Below, piece by piece: positions 13,851-26,570 of a DNA stretch of 64,000 nucleotides. The position numbers and the translations under genes are program-made. This DNA is from Paramecium pentaurelia. Taxonomy: Eukaryota > Ciliophora > Oligohymenophorea > Peniculida > Parameciidae. Location: NCBI GenBank assembly GCA_905183005.1, contig CAJJDO010000037.1, positions 245,140 through 309,139 on the forward strand, given 5' to 3'. The stretch's first letter is position 1; each line of letters opens with the position of its first letter. Under the pieces are notes generated by a model. It did no database searches. It had not been told where the DNA came from and saw only the letters and a program-made list of their open reading frames with translations.

Positions 13851-15257
13851 TCATTCAATCAACTCATTATTTTAGATCTCGAATTGCTATTGTAAATCCT
13901 ATTCATATTGCAATTTCTCATTATTCCTACTCACAATATTCATCTTCTTTAATCTAAGCACATTCAAAAACCTTGAAAATTATTCTCCATTTTTAATACC
14001 CAATTCATCCAACATCTTTTTCCAATATTAATAATTACTATTATCCTATTCATTAATAAATATAATTACATCTCTAATATAAATTTCTGGATTATTTGGT
14101 TTTCGAATCATATTATTAAAAATGAAATAACTCACTAAATACTTATCAAATTCTTCCAAATTATTAATATCAACCAACTTATCAAATAATTTCTTACTTA
14201 ATTAAGTATCTATTTAAATATAAGTATCCTCATCTGCATTAAGATCATTATGATTTTTTCTCATAAAATCATCTCTTAATTTATGTAATTAATCATTTAG
14301 TTTCCTTGTCATATACTCCTTAAATTACATTTTAACCTTTTTATCCTTTATTGGTATTTTTGCTTATTTCAACTATTTCAATTGAACTACCTCATCAAAT
14401 AACATATCTTCATAATTTCTTTATTTTCTAGTTGTTTTAGTCTCATTCTTATTATCAATCACTTATTTATTGTTCCTATTGTAAACATAATAAGAATGCA
14501 ATCTTTCACTTTTTATTTTTAAATAGTCTAAAATGAATCAATCTCTATATTACTCTCTTCAATTATGCTTTTCTAATTTTCATCCAATTTACACAATAAT
14601 TCCTCTACATGCTCTGTGCAAAATAACAGTTTCTCATCCTGAATTTTCAAATACGGTTTCATATATGTGTGTATACATTCCATTGCCTCCTTATTCATTA
14701 TCCCTCCATTCACCTTCAAACAACCTATATGAAATGCCTCCTAACATCCCTTATATTAACATTCTAATTGAAAACCATCAATCTTTTAACAATAACGACA
14801 CTTGTAACCTGTTTGAAGATCTATTTCACAAGTGTATAAATTATAACTTTAAGGATTTTAAACTAAAAATGGGTTCCATTTCAAACAACTTGAATGAGCC
14901 TTAATTTATTTAAATTATATTTATTACCCATTATTGTTATCCATTTATTTGAACTAATTCAAGTATTTAGTATTATTCTGGACAAAATTAACAATTGATT
15001 TATTAATCTCTGTCATCATTTAATGCCAAACATTTCTGACAATACCATTTTGCTCCCAAATTTACAACATGATAACACTCTTAATGAACAGTAACATCAC
15101 ATCCATCACAAAATATTATTTAGTTTTACTCTGTATAATCTTATTCGTCACAAATTAAACAGAATATATTTTCATCTTTTATATGGTCGATATTCTAATG
15201 TATATTATATAGATATACCATTTTATGTGTATGTTTTTCTGATCTGCTATCGTCCAT
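13851..15257 (-). CDS. PHD finger plus extended PHD (ePHD) chromatin-reader protein
   Basis: 450 residues after introns 14900-14927 (28 nt) and 14528-14553 (26 nt). Residues ~35-90 form a C4HC3 PHD finger (CLICDE, CDGCDVTVHQECY, WYCQKC). It is followed by a Cys-pair knuckle and the ePHD hallmark WAHSSCLKW, then CRYCQK, CQEAFHIGC and a closing FCTEH. The first intron sits exactly before the AHSSC motif, and splicing is required to build the domain. This PHD-knuckle-ePHD order is that of BRPF, JADE and AF10 proteins, which read unmodified histone H3 and scaffold histone acetyl- or methyltransferases. The C-terminal ~230 residues are charged and helical without a bromodomain or PWWP. A nuclear role in histone modification is inferred. 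Confidence 0.88.
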
Positions 15258-15488
15258 TTGTTAATTATTTATTATTGCTTACTCATTTTATTAGTTGAAA
15301 TACTTATTTTATATAACTAAATATTTGAGTGATTTATATATATTGAAAATATCAAGTATTTTTTAACAATATTTTCTATTAACATATTTATTAAATCTAT
15401 TGTTTTATTCTTTATTTCTTTTATCTAAAACCTTCTGCATATCTTTATATTTTCCAACCATCCATTAGAAATAATTAATTAAAATTTC

Positions 15489-16200
15489 ATGATATTTGAT
15501 ACAATCATAGGTATAACATTAATCAATCATTTATTCAAACTAGAGCCTATGATGGATTAATAAAGCAATGTAAAAAGGTATTCATAATTTTACTATTTAC
15601 AGCTATTTATAAAACTTCTTTAGGTGTTTGTTTTGTAGTCTTTTATGATTCTAATCTTAACTTATTATTATCTTGATGAAATTGAAAAAGGATTTCAAGA
15701 TGAACTTCAATTACGAATTTTAAATCAGGTATGGTACATCAAATGTTAATGATAGATTAAAATTAGAAAACATTGAAAGCAATAATTCGTATTTTTTTTA
15801 ATAATTTGGTATTTGATTTATTTTTATTATATAATAGAAGGTTTATTAAAAAAAGAAATAAGAATTTCAAGATAAATCATCATCCATCGAAGAATTTAGA
15901 AAGATTGGAAATGGAAATGACAGAACTCAAAAAAATAATGAATGAAAATGTCAAATTAATTTTATAGAGATGAAAAATTGCAATGTTTCATCTAATTACT
16001 AATATTTAGACATTGAAGGAAGACTCAAAATTAGTAATAATTTAAATAGATATTTTTCAGTTTAAGGATGAGACTGCAGAATTTTAATGGTCAATCTGAT
16101 TTAAAAAGAATTCTGTTTGATTTATTTTAGAAGGTTTTCTATTGATCTTCTTATTTTTTTAATTTATTGAATATAATAATATATGGGTTATGTTTAAGAA
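15489..16200 (+). pseudogene. Degenerate R-SNARE (synaptobrevin/VAMP, longin type) gene
   Basis: Fragments of an R-SNARE appear in the right order but in different frames. Longin-like pieces come first: GVCFVVFYD, then YLDEIEKGFQDEL one frame away, with no GT-AG pair between to explain the switch. A SNARE motif follows (MTELKKIMNENVKLILQR, containing the zero-layer Arg). It breaks frame before DEKLQ, and continues as LKEDSKLF...KDETAEF if a 27-nt intron (GTAATA...TTTCAG) is removed. The hydrophobic anchor segment carries two in-frame TGA codons. At least three lesions cannot be removed by splicing. R-SNAREs drive vesicle fusion; this copy should make no working protein. A leftover from gene or genome duplication is the likely origin. 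Confidence 0.75.
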
Positions 16201-16256
16201 TTTATTTAATTATTATTAATTATTATTAAATATATATAACTCTAAATCAGATTTAT

Positions 16257-17387
16257 TCATTGTCTTTTTATTTATTCCAAAAAGTCTTGTTCTAAATGTT
16301 TTATAGTGAAATTAACTAATTGTATACTGTGATTATTAGTTTCAATTATTTTAGTATTTTATATTTTTAGTTGTTAAATTAGATTTCTAAAGATTTCTAA
16401 ATTTTCATTGGTATTTTCTTATATCAAAATAAGATTCTCCCATTTACTTATTAAAGTTTCTATTAAATTTATTTAAAATACATAAAAATGTGTGTAATTC
16501 ATTTTAAAAGTAATCTCTTGCTATTTGATGAGTGACTTTACTATTTTCAAAAAAAGACATAGCCTCATATTCATCTAATTATTCCTCTTATAATTTGATT
16601 ATAATGTTTAAATGTAAATCTAGAAGGACATTTTTGACCATAGAAATCAAGTTAATAATTTCAAACTACAAATGATTTATCATAATATTACTTTATCTTA
16701 CTAAAAATTTCTCGATTTAAATAGCAAATCCACATTTTTTAAGTACTACTAAATTTCTTAATATTCATTTTAATATTAAAATAATCCAATAACTGCCTTA
16801 GATTCTATTATTTCTAATAATCCATATAATTTTTCTGCAGTTCCAATTTCCAAATTTTTATCTATCTCTTTAATAAGGTAGCTTATTTCTTTAAGCTTTT
16901 ATTCTATTTTACTCCTATCTTTGGTTTATTTTTTTAATTTTTCAATTTCTTTGATATCTTATTCTAACATCTTCTCTTTGTCTTTGATCATATTTTTGAA
17001 GAAATTGACATCATTTTTAAGATCCTCATTCAAGAATTTAATCATAGCTTCATAGATTTGTAATTCAGAATCTGCCTTAGTTTAACAAAGATTAAAGACC
17101 TAAAAAATAGAAAGATGATGCTTACTTATTATTCAAATAACTCCAAGAATTCATTGTTTTCTGTTTCATAAGTTAGTTCTTCTTCTACAAATTTAAACAT
17201 CAACTATATAGACTCAAAAGCGACTCTTTAATCAATTCCTTAATCTTATTTCTTTATCCAACTCATGATTTTAGGAAAATATCGTTCTAAATTAAATTAA
17301 TATGGTCTTACCTGTAGCAGTTTATCCTATCAATGAAATCTAATTTGTTAAATAAAGTAAGGATAAAAGAATTATTATTATTGACAT
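16257..17387 (-). CDS. Coiled-coil protein with signal-peptide-like N-terminus
   Basis: 343 residues after four introns: 17287-17311, 17100-17125, 16666-16691 and 16460-16481 (25, 26, 26 and 22 nt). The first ~20 residues are hydrophobic (MSIIIILLSLLYL) and look like a signal peptide. The rest is acidic and helical, with a clear coiled coil at about residues 110-180 rich in Lys/Glu/Asp. In Paramecium this pattern is seen in secretory-granule (trichocyst matrix) and surface proteins, but no diagnostic motif of those families is visible, so the role is open. An alternative start at 17266 (MSWIKK) would remove the leader. The shared upstream region with the hydroxylase gene is 173 bp. Confidence 0.65.
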
Positions 17388-17560
17388 TTATTTTTATTGT
17401 TTTTTCTAAAATAACGAATGTATTTATTTACACGATAACAACTTAATAAAACTGAAATTATTAATATAAAAAGTTAAATTTTGCTATTTAATTAACAGAC
17501 ATATTAATACTACTCCATAAGAATATTTAATCAATATAAATTATAAATCATTATTAATAG

Positions 17561-18572
17561 ATGATTTGGTATTTAGGTATATATTCAATTAAATAATATA
17601 AGCTGAGTTATTGGGATTCATAAAGATAGACAGAAACATTAAACTTGAATAATATTAGAATCATCCATCTTATGCAGGTAATTTCATTAGATTTGGATTT
17701 GATGGAATTGTTGGTGAATATGTGTCAACTGTGTGCTAAACATTTTTATTTGCATTAATCTTATACTTTACCCTTTCTTGTTCATCATATTATTACTTTT
17801 TCAAAAAGAATAAAAAACTTTATTTGCCTAAATTAAATGCTAAATTCTATATCTTCTATGATATCAAATGGTCAATCATAAACATGTTTTTTGAGACATT
17901 CCTTGTCTCTATAATAAGAGTTGCATAACCTAGATTTAGTTTGATGTATTACAATATTAGTGATTATGGATATTGGTATATTCCTATAAGTATAATTTTA
18001 CATGTTGTATATGATGAAACATTGACGTAGATTATTAATATATTCAACTAGATATTGGGTACATAGATGGCTTCATACATACCCTTATTTATACATTAAA
18101 TTACATAGAATCCATCATTTTTCAAAAGACATTACACCATTCAGTGGATTTGCATTTCATCCATTAGATGCTTTTGCTTAAGCAGTACCTTTATTTACAT
18201 CTTGTTTTCTCTTTCCAATTCACATGAATTTATTCTTATTCTTTGGTCTATGTACAACTTCTTGGGTAAGTTTAAAGATTTAATATATTAAAGGCAATTT
18301 CAATTCATGATAATGTTCCTGCTCTACCATTAAAATTTTTGTTATATAGTACTCACCATACAATTCATCATGAACCAGGTTTAGGTGGAATGAAGAATTT
18401 CGGTAAATTCACATCCATTTGGGATAGAATTATGGGAACTTATGAAGAGCCAGATAGAATCAACTTTGGATGGAATTAATAACAGTAGTAATTAGAAAAA
18501 CTGAAAAAAGTCAATGATTTATATGAGTCTATCTTACCTAGTAATGTAAATAAAATTAAGAAAAATAAATGA
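17561..18572 (+). CDS. Fatty acid hydroxylase/sterol desaturase family enzyme
   Basis: 310 residues with introns 17577-17602, 18027-18051 and 18266-18293 (26, 25 and 28 nt). This membrane di-iron family hydroxylates or desaturates sterols, sphingolipids or fatty acids in the ER. The histidine clusters that bind iron are present: HRWLH, HRIHH, then HHTIHHEPG near residue 245, with HPLDAFAQ between. At least four hydrophobic segments flank them. The second intron falls immediately before the first His box and must be spliced to form it. Closest in layout to sterol C-5 desaturase/C-4 methyl oxidase and sphingolipid hydroxylase types; the substrate cannot be told from the sequence. Convergent with the guanylate cyclase (38 bp between stops). 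Confidence 0.88.
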
Positions 18573-18610
18573 AATAAATAGATGAGTTTAATTTAAATTA
18601 TATAAATTAT

Positions 18611-20442
18611 TCATTAATCATCACCATTTTAATCAAAGTTTACAAAATAAGTAGATATTGTAGTATTATTTTAAGACAAATAGACTTCTTAAGCAAACTC
18701 AAAATCGAAAATACCAATACATTCTTCATCACTTTCAATCAAATCCTTTGTAGCTTAACTTACCATTATTTTGCCTTCTTGTCCTTTTGATTCCATCTTA
18801 TTGGCTGTTGTAACATCCTCTCCATAAATATCATATCTAACTACATCTGTCCCTACAACACCTCCAATAACTCTCCCTGTATGTGCTCCAATTCTCATGT
18901 TCAAATGTTAAAACTGAGGATCTTTATTTATCTATTAAATTATCTATATCATTTTTAATCCAAACAACACCACATTTATTGCCTATTTATTATAAAATAT
19001 ATAAATTTACTTCACCAACAGGATCTCTGTTATTAGCATCTATAATACCCATACAAACATAGCAATCCCCAATAGTGTATAATTTGTATACTTAAAATTT
19101 TTAACAAGCTTCATCAAATTGTTAAAATAATATTCTAAGCATATTTACTACTTATTCTGGTTCCACTGAACTTGAATATTTTGTAAATCCTGCAATATCA
19201 GCAAACAGAATGGTACAATTTTGAAACACATCAGTGAAGTTATCTGTTGTAGTTATATCTGTTGAAAAAAATCTACCTATTATGTGTTATGGTAATAAAT
19301 ATTATAATATTTGTGTTTATTTCGCATTTTTAGATTCAAATTGCGAAAAACATTAATAATTTTCAGCTAGTATCTTTAATTCCTTTTCTTGAATTATTAA
19401 ACTTGATAATAATATGCAAATTAAGAAGAGAATTATATCCAAAATATATTCATTAAATACTAGATTTATTAAGATTAATATTGTATATAGGACAGATAAT
19501 TTTATTCGATCCTTTTTATTGTATATCTATAAATAGAATAAATTCAAATATACAGCAGTTATTTAACTTATTTAAAATATTAATTCCATTTCAGAGTTAT
19601 GAACATTTATTATTAAAATATTATTTATAGAAAATATTAGGAAATATAAACCTATTAGTAATTTCAAGATAAATATCTTTTTTACATTGTAAATAATTAT
19701 TGATAATACTAAACAAATTACTGACTAACAAATAAATATTACCTATAATTCTTAATTTATTGAAGTTAATAAGTAATAAAATAAATTCTTGATTATCAAT
19801 AAAATTATTATAAAAACAATAAAAATCTTTACCTGTTTTAAATCAAATTCTTTGTATTAATCATAAATTGAAAAATATTAATCATGACTATCACTTTTAT
19901 AGTTAGACTCTTAAATACCATATTTTTAAATTTCAACTTTTTCTTCCATATTTTTCAAATCATATTCATTTTAATAAATACTATCTTCAATATCTATTAG
20001 TTTTCTTATCTCTAATTCATCCATATGAGATTAAAGATTCAATTCTTTTGGTGTTTTATGAACTGATAAAGATTCAATTCTATCTATAAAATCCATTTAT
20101 TTTTCTGCAATTATTCTTGTTCTTTTTCTTTTCACAGGATGTAATTCAACTTTTACACTTTCTGCCAATTTTTAACCACTAGTACCCATTCCTACAATTT
20201 AATCTTATTCAGGCAAATTTGTTTTTGTACCTGCTCTTTTATACACTGATTTTCTTGATTTCATGGGATTTAATTCAAAAGCTAAATTTGAAATTCTTTT
20301 TGTATATTAACCTGCTGCAGCTCCTCCTAAAGGTATACTAGATTTTAATCCATCACCTTATATATTATAGATATTAAATTTCTCTTTTTCTTCAAATTTA
20401 TTGTTATTATTAATGTTATTATTGTTATTATTATTATTATTA

Positions 20443-20491
<49 letters not shown>

Positions 20492-23400
20492 CTTAATCTT
20501 ATTCATTGGGTGTAAGTAATCCCATTTAATATGATGAATTAAATACTGATCTTGATTATGCTCTTATCATTGGCTATATAGATTACGGAGATGAAATTTA
20601 TATTAATTTAGTATTTACATTCATATTCGTATTTTAGATTGTGACTGGTGCAATATCTTATTTTTCTTCATTGATTGATACTTTTTTTAAAATAGTTTAT
20701 TGTTTATTCTTCAAATTTTCAGATATTTTTTTAATCATCTAATTTTATAAATGAGGATTAGGAGATTTAGATACATTATCAGCAACCTTTAGAATTGCTT
20801 ACTATTATTTTTTATTCCCTTTAATAAATTAATATGTTTTAATAGTTCCTTTGCCTTTCGCTTCTACCTCTCTTAATTTAAATTAATATTTTTTATTAGA
20901 GACTTTTTCATAGGCTTATTAGCTTAAAGTTACATTACCTGGTTCAGAAGTTGAACAAACTCTACTAGTTGTATTGACTGTATCTCCTATCAATGAAAAT
21001 TATGGCTTATGAGCTCCAATCACACCAGCTATAACTCTTCCATAATGAATACCAATTTTCAGAATTACAGCTTAATTATCTCCATATTTCATTGTTTTAA
21101 CACTTTCCTGCATTTAAAGAGCTGTATCTAATATTCTTTCTGTAGGATTTAAATTATCTGAAATATTATAGTCTTTTAATCCACCTGCTGCCATATAAGT
21201 CTTACCAACAGTTTCAATCTTTTATAATTCATTTGCTTAACAAAATTAATCAAATTAACGATATAAATTGTCTAAAAATTCAACAACCTTGATTTATTCA
21301 TTTCTGATTATATCATCAAAATCATAAATATCACAAAATAAAATTGCAACATCTCCTTAATCTTCTGATATTTATATCTATCCTTTTGACATTCTTTCTT
21401 TAATGAATCGTGGCATCAACAAGCCTAAAGCATCATTTAGCTTTTTATATTCATCTAATAATTTGTTTTACAAGATATATTAATATCTTTATAAGAATTC
21501 AGTTTTATAAACTTAAAATATTAATGGAACACAGACTTCTATTAAAATTAAGGCATGATTTAGAATGTGATATGGATTAGTATAATAATATATTCCTACC
21601 ATCAACATATCTAAAATAGTTGAAATGAAACACACACAATAATATCCATAAATCCCTAATAATGGATGATGAGTCAAAGAAATTGATATCAAAAACATTA
21701 ATGTTTCATTTATTTCAGTATCTAATAAGATATGTAATACAATGAAAAATGCAAATCTTAAACTAATTAAAACTAAAGGTTTAAACTTAGAAATATGTAT
21801 CATAGGCAATAAACTCATCACTACAAACTAAATAATAGAAATCACTAAATAAGCAATCTAAAGATTATTGATTTATTAATAGATTCTAATTCCAAATATA
21901 GTTAATTCATATATATAATAAATGTATTTATTTTAAGGTTTGAGCCAATTGAGAAAATCTTTTTCTGTTCTTTTATCTGTAAATTTTAAGTCTTTTTCCA
22001 TTTAATCAGTCATTTATTAATCTCCCTTAATCTTTTTTAGAAGTAGTTCATCCATAAAATCCTTTCCTTCAAATAATTTCTCAATAAAAAACTTGGCCTA
22101 ATTTGATTATTATTAAGTTAAGTATTTCAAAGATTGGCTTAACTTCTCAATTTCAGTTTAATTCTCTATGTGAAATTGAATATCATTTGGAGATGGGAAA
22201 CTAAATTCTGTTAGTATTAACACTTCTTATATTACAAATGAGATTGATAGAGCAAATATTAATCCAAAAATCCAAAAAATAAAATTTAAATTTGATAATT
22301 AATAGATAATATCTGTTATCACAAGACCATATATCAATAACAATAAAGATAATAATATTATGTAGGAGAATATTAGTTTTAGCATCTTGCCTAAATCATA
22401 GTATGAATTTAATTGAGTCATAATGTATTTTGACTTCTCCACTAATTCAAGAATGATGAACATAAAAATAGAATAATTTCCAAGTTCTTAATTTTAGAAT
22501 ATATCAAATATATTAAAACAAATTTCAACTAAAATAGAATCCAGTAATGCTATAAAGATTATTTTGATTATTTTGACATAAATATTACTTTATTTTATCA
22601 ACTCTAATCTTTTTCTATATATTTCAAATTAATTTTTTTCAAATGTTTTTTAATGCAGAAAATTTTCATAATTGAGAATACATGTAACAACATTGCTTGG
22701 AACTAAAACAAAGAAAATTAATTCGTCTAATGTATAAAATGGATTTTAATAGTCTATCATATAAGACAAAAAACCAAATAAAAAACATCTATAAATCTAT
22801 ATTAAAATGATAGATTCATAATTTATGTAAGTGGTTGGGCAATAAAAAAATAATAATTTTAGCATTTAATCAGTCTTAGCTATTAAAAAATTAGGATTAG
22901 AAAGTGCACATTATGGATCTTAATTTGATAAATTAAAAGAATAATTAGATTTGTAAAAGAAATATTAATTGTCTAATCCTGAACCTATAGATGCAATATA
23001 TCTTTCGGTAATTGTAATTAATTTTAAAAGTTTTCCTTTTTATTTTTCATCTAATTAATAAGCTCCTACACCTTATGAAAAATAAAAAAGCACAACAAAA
23101 TGATATTTTAGATAATCATCTTTTACTATTGCTTCAAGAGTTTCTGCATTAATTACAATAAAGTTTTCAACAAATTTTTATTAGTAAACTTCAAAAATAT
23201 TTGATTTTTCTATTAAATTTTGAATTGATTATCTAAATTTATAATGAATTGTATTGACTTCTAAAAATAAATCAATAGAATTCTTTTCAGTAATATGATA
23301 TGTTCTTAAAAATGATATTAAATCTTCATATGTATCCATAACAAAACAAGTTTTATAATTATATTTCAAAAGTGTTTAAAACATGATTTCTTAATTAAGA

Positions 23401-26123
23401 TTGTTATTACAAATTTCTTAAGATACTAATTAACTTTTCATTCTTATAAATTATTTCAATCCTAAAATAAAAAATAATTAACTATCTGATTCAATCTATT
23501 TATAAAGATTATCTAATTCTTCTTCCCTATTACCATATGTTTCATTAATAGAATTTAATTTGTTTAAGAATTATTATGTTTACTAGAAATCCAATTATTT
23601 TTTTAAATATTTGATTGATTTTTATCCATCCCAAAACATTTCCTCTATAGTTTCATTTATTTAAGGGTATCTTTGGTCATCATAATTCTTTTCACATATT
23701 TCTTTCCTAGTGTATAATAAAGCTCCTTCATCTAATTCAAATGATTCAGGATCTTTGACTAGTATAGATAGAGTATTTTATCGATTTTCAGTTGGTTACA
23801 ATAATGCTATAATATCAAAGATTTTAACAACTCCTTAGATAGAGACAGCTTTCTTAATTATTTGATCTTATTTGTATTCAACTTTAAAATTATCAATTGT
23901 AGCACTTGATATGAATTTATAATCAAATATCTTCACAAAATCTAAAATAGATTCATCAAATGGATTATAATATAAATTTTTAATCTTCTTTATTTTCTTA
24001 TCATAAACACTTTCGACATTATTGCATAATAGTAAAACAATTAAAATTTCATTTGATGTTACATCAGATTTATTCAATAATTTATTAATGAAATCTTATT
24101 CATTAAATACATCACCTACTATTTAATCATTACTTAAATCTTATTAAGTTTGAGTTATATTTTTTAATGATCCTCCCTAAGATTTAACATTTGGATTCAA
24201 TTAACTTTAAGAAAGATGATTACTACTTCTTTATCTCTAAATTTTAGGTGAATTCTTATAAGAAATTATACTATTAGATTATTATTATGGTAGTAATTAC
24301 TATTGTTAATTAGACTCTTTTTATTGTTAGACTAAAGTATTAGATTGAAATAAGTTTCTTGCACTTTATTTTCTAAAAGAACTATATGGATTTAATTTTG
24401 AAGAGTCACCAGGTTATTTTTTTAGATCTTTAGAATCTTTCATTTCTTTTTGTAATAAATTTATTTTCGTTTATTCTTTTAAAAATCCTATTTTTTAAAA
24501 TATTTTTTTTTCTTCTACAATCCTTAAAGTAGGTTATTATTTTTCAGCAAGTAATAAATCAATATCTTATGTTTTTTATTCATCGTATGCTTAAAACCTA
24601 TTTGTATCTAATAGTAATTTTTCATAATTATTTTTTTGAGTTGGAGTAGTTTTTTCAATAATTGATTATAATTTTTCATAATTAAAGTAGTATCTACATT
24701 TATCATGAATGATTAAACAAACTCTAACATTTTCTTTTAATATTTTTTAAGGATTTTCAAAAACTAAAACATCTGTTTTCATCAATTCTAAAATATTTTA
24801 ATTAGATAATTAATTATATTGATAAATATTGCATTAAGTTGGATTTTTCTTGTTTATTGCAAGATTTAATACTGAATTATTTGTTGATCCTACTTTTTAC
24901 ACTTAAATAAGAACTTTCTTATCATATTCCTATAGAATTGGATCAGGTTACTCTACAAGTTACTCTTACTATTATTAAATTTAATTGGATTTTGTGTCAG
25001 GAGATTATTTAATCTCTAATTTATTAAGATTAAATTAATGAATTATTAACCATATTTAATTGATTATAAAGTAATTTTAAGGTAAAAGTAACAAACAAAT
25101 TATAATTGAACTTTGATAATTAGGGTATTCATATTATTGTTAACTAATTAACTTTGGAATTAATAGGAAAAAGAAAATTACAACATTTATCAAAAATATA
25201 TAAAAACTATTCTAATTATAGTGGTTCCAATTATAATATCGATCTCTTTATTAAAAGCATCCATGTCCAACTTATATTGCGATACCAAATATCCAATCTG
25301 TTTGATTCAATATTTATCCTCTATTAATTATATTTGCATCTGTAAATTAAGTAGCCTTTGGATCGTTTTTCAATTTAATTGTTCCTTATTTGCAGCTTTA
25401 AAATTATATCCAACCACTCAAATTTATTAAGAATTTAGTCATAATACCTTTAGTTTTAGAAGCTTAATTAATAAATGTGCAAGGACAAGGATATTTAAAC
25501 TTAAAATCAATTAATACTTATTCTTAACTTGACTCTAAAATTAAGATATCTGCTGGACTCTTTTCTCCCTTCTAAAGACAAACAATTTGACCTACTTTTA
25601 GTTGCTACCATTCAATTTTCTTTGAAGGAGTTTTATTTTAAGTTTATAACAATTAATCTATATCAGCTAAGACTCGACATTACTGTTTATTGATATTTTC
25701 TTCAAATTTCCATCTTTATTTTAGATTGTAAAATAGTATCAAGTATGAGAAGGCCATATCCATTATTAAACACATCATTGTGTATAATATTATAAAGAAT
25801 TCAGACCAGAATAATTCTTGTTAAGAAAGAAAATAAATTAAAGGAAAAATAGGGAGAGTTTCCATTTTGAGTAAAATTCTAACTAATTCTTTGATTACTG
25901 TAGATGCCTAGATAAAACTAATCATACTTGGATTAATTGAATTTTGTTTGATATAATCTCGTAATTGTATGTTTTTTACACTATACCATTTGTAAATTCA
26001 ATCTATTATATGATAATTTGTTACTCTCATGCTTTATAAGTTTTCGAATTCTATATCTTTTAATCTCTATTAATACTTCAATGGAATTTATTTATAGACC
26101 TTTTCAATAATCCTATACAGCAT
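18611..26123 (-). CDS. Guanylate cyclase with N-terminal P4-ATPase-like domain
   Basis: 2477 residues with introns 26003-26024, 25958-25986 and 18983-19010 (22, 29 and 28 nt). The N-terminal half resembles a lipid-flippase P4-ATPase: actuator region (KVGQIVCLQKGEKSPADI), LNQTDWIFG, LLLCNNV, NPFDES and ten or so membrane helices. It is followed by two class III cyclase domains, each preceded by a six-helix membrane block: C1 at about 21360-20880 and C2 at about 19260-18700. C2 holds both metal-site Asp regions (FADIAGFT, IGDCYV); C1 keeps the first (FCDIYDF) but has VGKTYM where the second Asp belongs. Such P-ATPase/cyclase fusions are known only in ciliates and apicomplexans/relatives and make cGMP. 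The ATPase phosphorylation and hinge motifs are degenerate here. A poly-Asn tract lies between the cyclase domains. Start chosen because upstream codons contain TGA. Confidence 0.93.
20401..20491 (-). repeat. AAT trinucleotide microsatellite encoding poly-Asn
   Basis: About 90 bp of TTA/TTG units on the + strand, read on the coding strand as an almost pure run of about 28 Asn codons with one Ile. It sits inside the guanylate cyclase gene, in the cytosolic segment linking C1 to the second membrane block, and keeps the frame. Likely length-variable. Confidence 0.9.
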
Positions 26124-26570
26124 AAATCAACTTTTAATATAAAATTAAACAACTTAAGCTTATAATTTGAATTAAACAATAAATAAACTTTAACTATCAA
26201 ATAGATTATTGAGGTATTCACAATAATAATGACATTCTAATAATGTATTTTGTCATCAGAAATTTATTAATTCAAAAAGATTTTTAAAATAGGTGGCTAA
26301 TTGAAAAATAATTAAGAATAAGAAATAATAATAGATAAGAAAGGAAAATAAGAAATAATTATGAGATTTTTAAATTTAAGAAACAATTATTATCAATATT
26401 TATCTTTATTAATAAAAGGGATTTACAATAAGTCAACTAGTTAGATATAATTATATTGAAAATGAATAGAAAATATGTATTCATAAATATATAATTTATT
26501 AACTGTTTAAAAAATTCATAATTTCAAAATTCTTTTTTTTATTAATTAACATATATATAATTTTTCAAAA
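26124..26570. promoter_or_regulatory. Divergent intergenic region between guanylate cyclase and CEP135 genes
   Basis: 447 bp of very A+T-rich DNA between two divergent start codons, so it should hold both promoters. No coding frame of useful length, RNA gene or repeat is visible, and no defined promoter element can be named. Confidence 0.5.

Noticed and set aside
14533..14904. Plus-strand frame of 123 codons with a start
   Set aside because: It lies antisense within the PHD/ePHD gene, whose Cys/His pattern and intron structure are clear; it uses the standard code and its composition is a shadow.
16257..17387. Walker A-like GQTATGKT at the N-terminus of the coiled-coil protein
   Set aside because: It appears only if the 25-nt GTAAGA...TTTAG intron is read through, after which the frame no longer leads into the rest of the protein.
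24440..24760. Separate gene boundary within the guanylate cyclase because of low-complexity Gln/Ser sequence
   Set aside because: The frame is continuous from the ATPase-like region through this insert to the cyclase domains, with a total length divisible by three.
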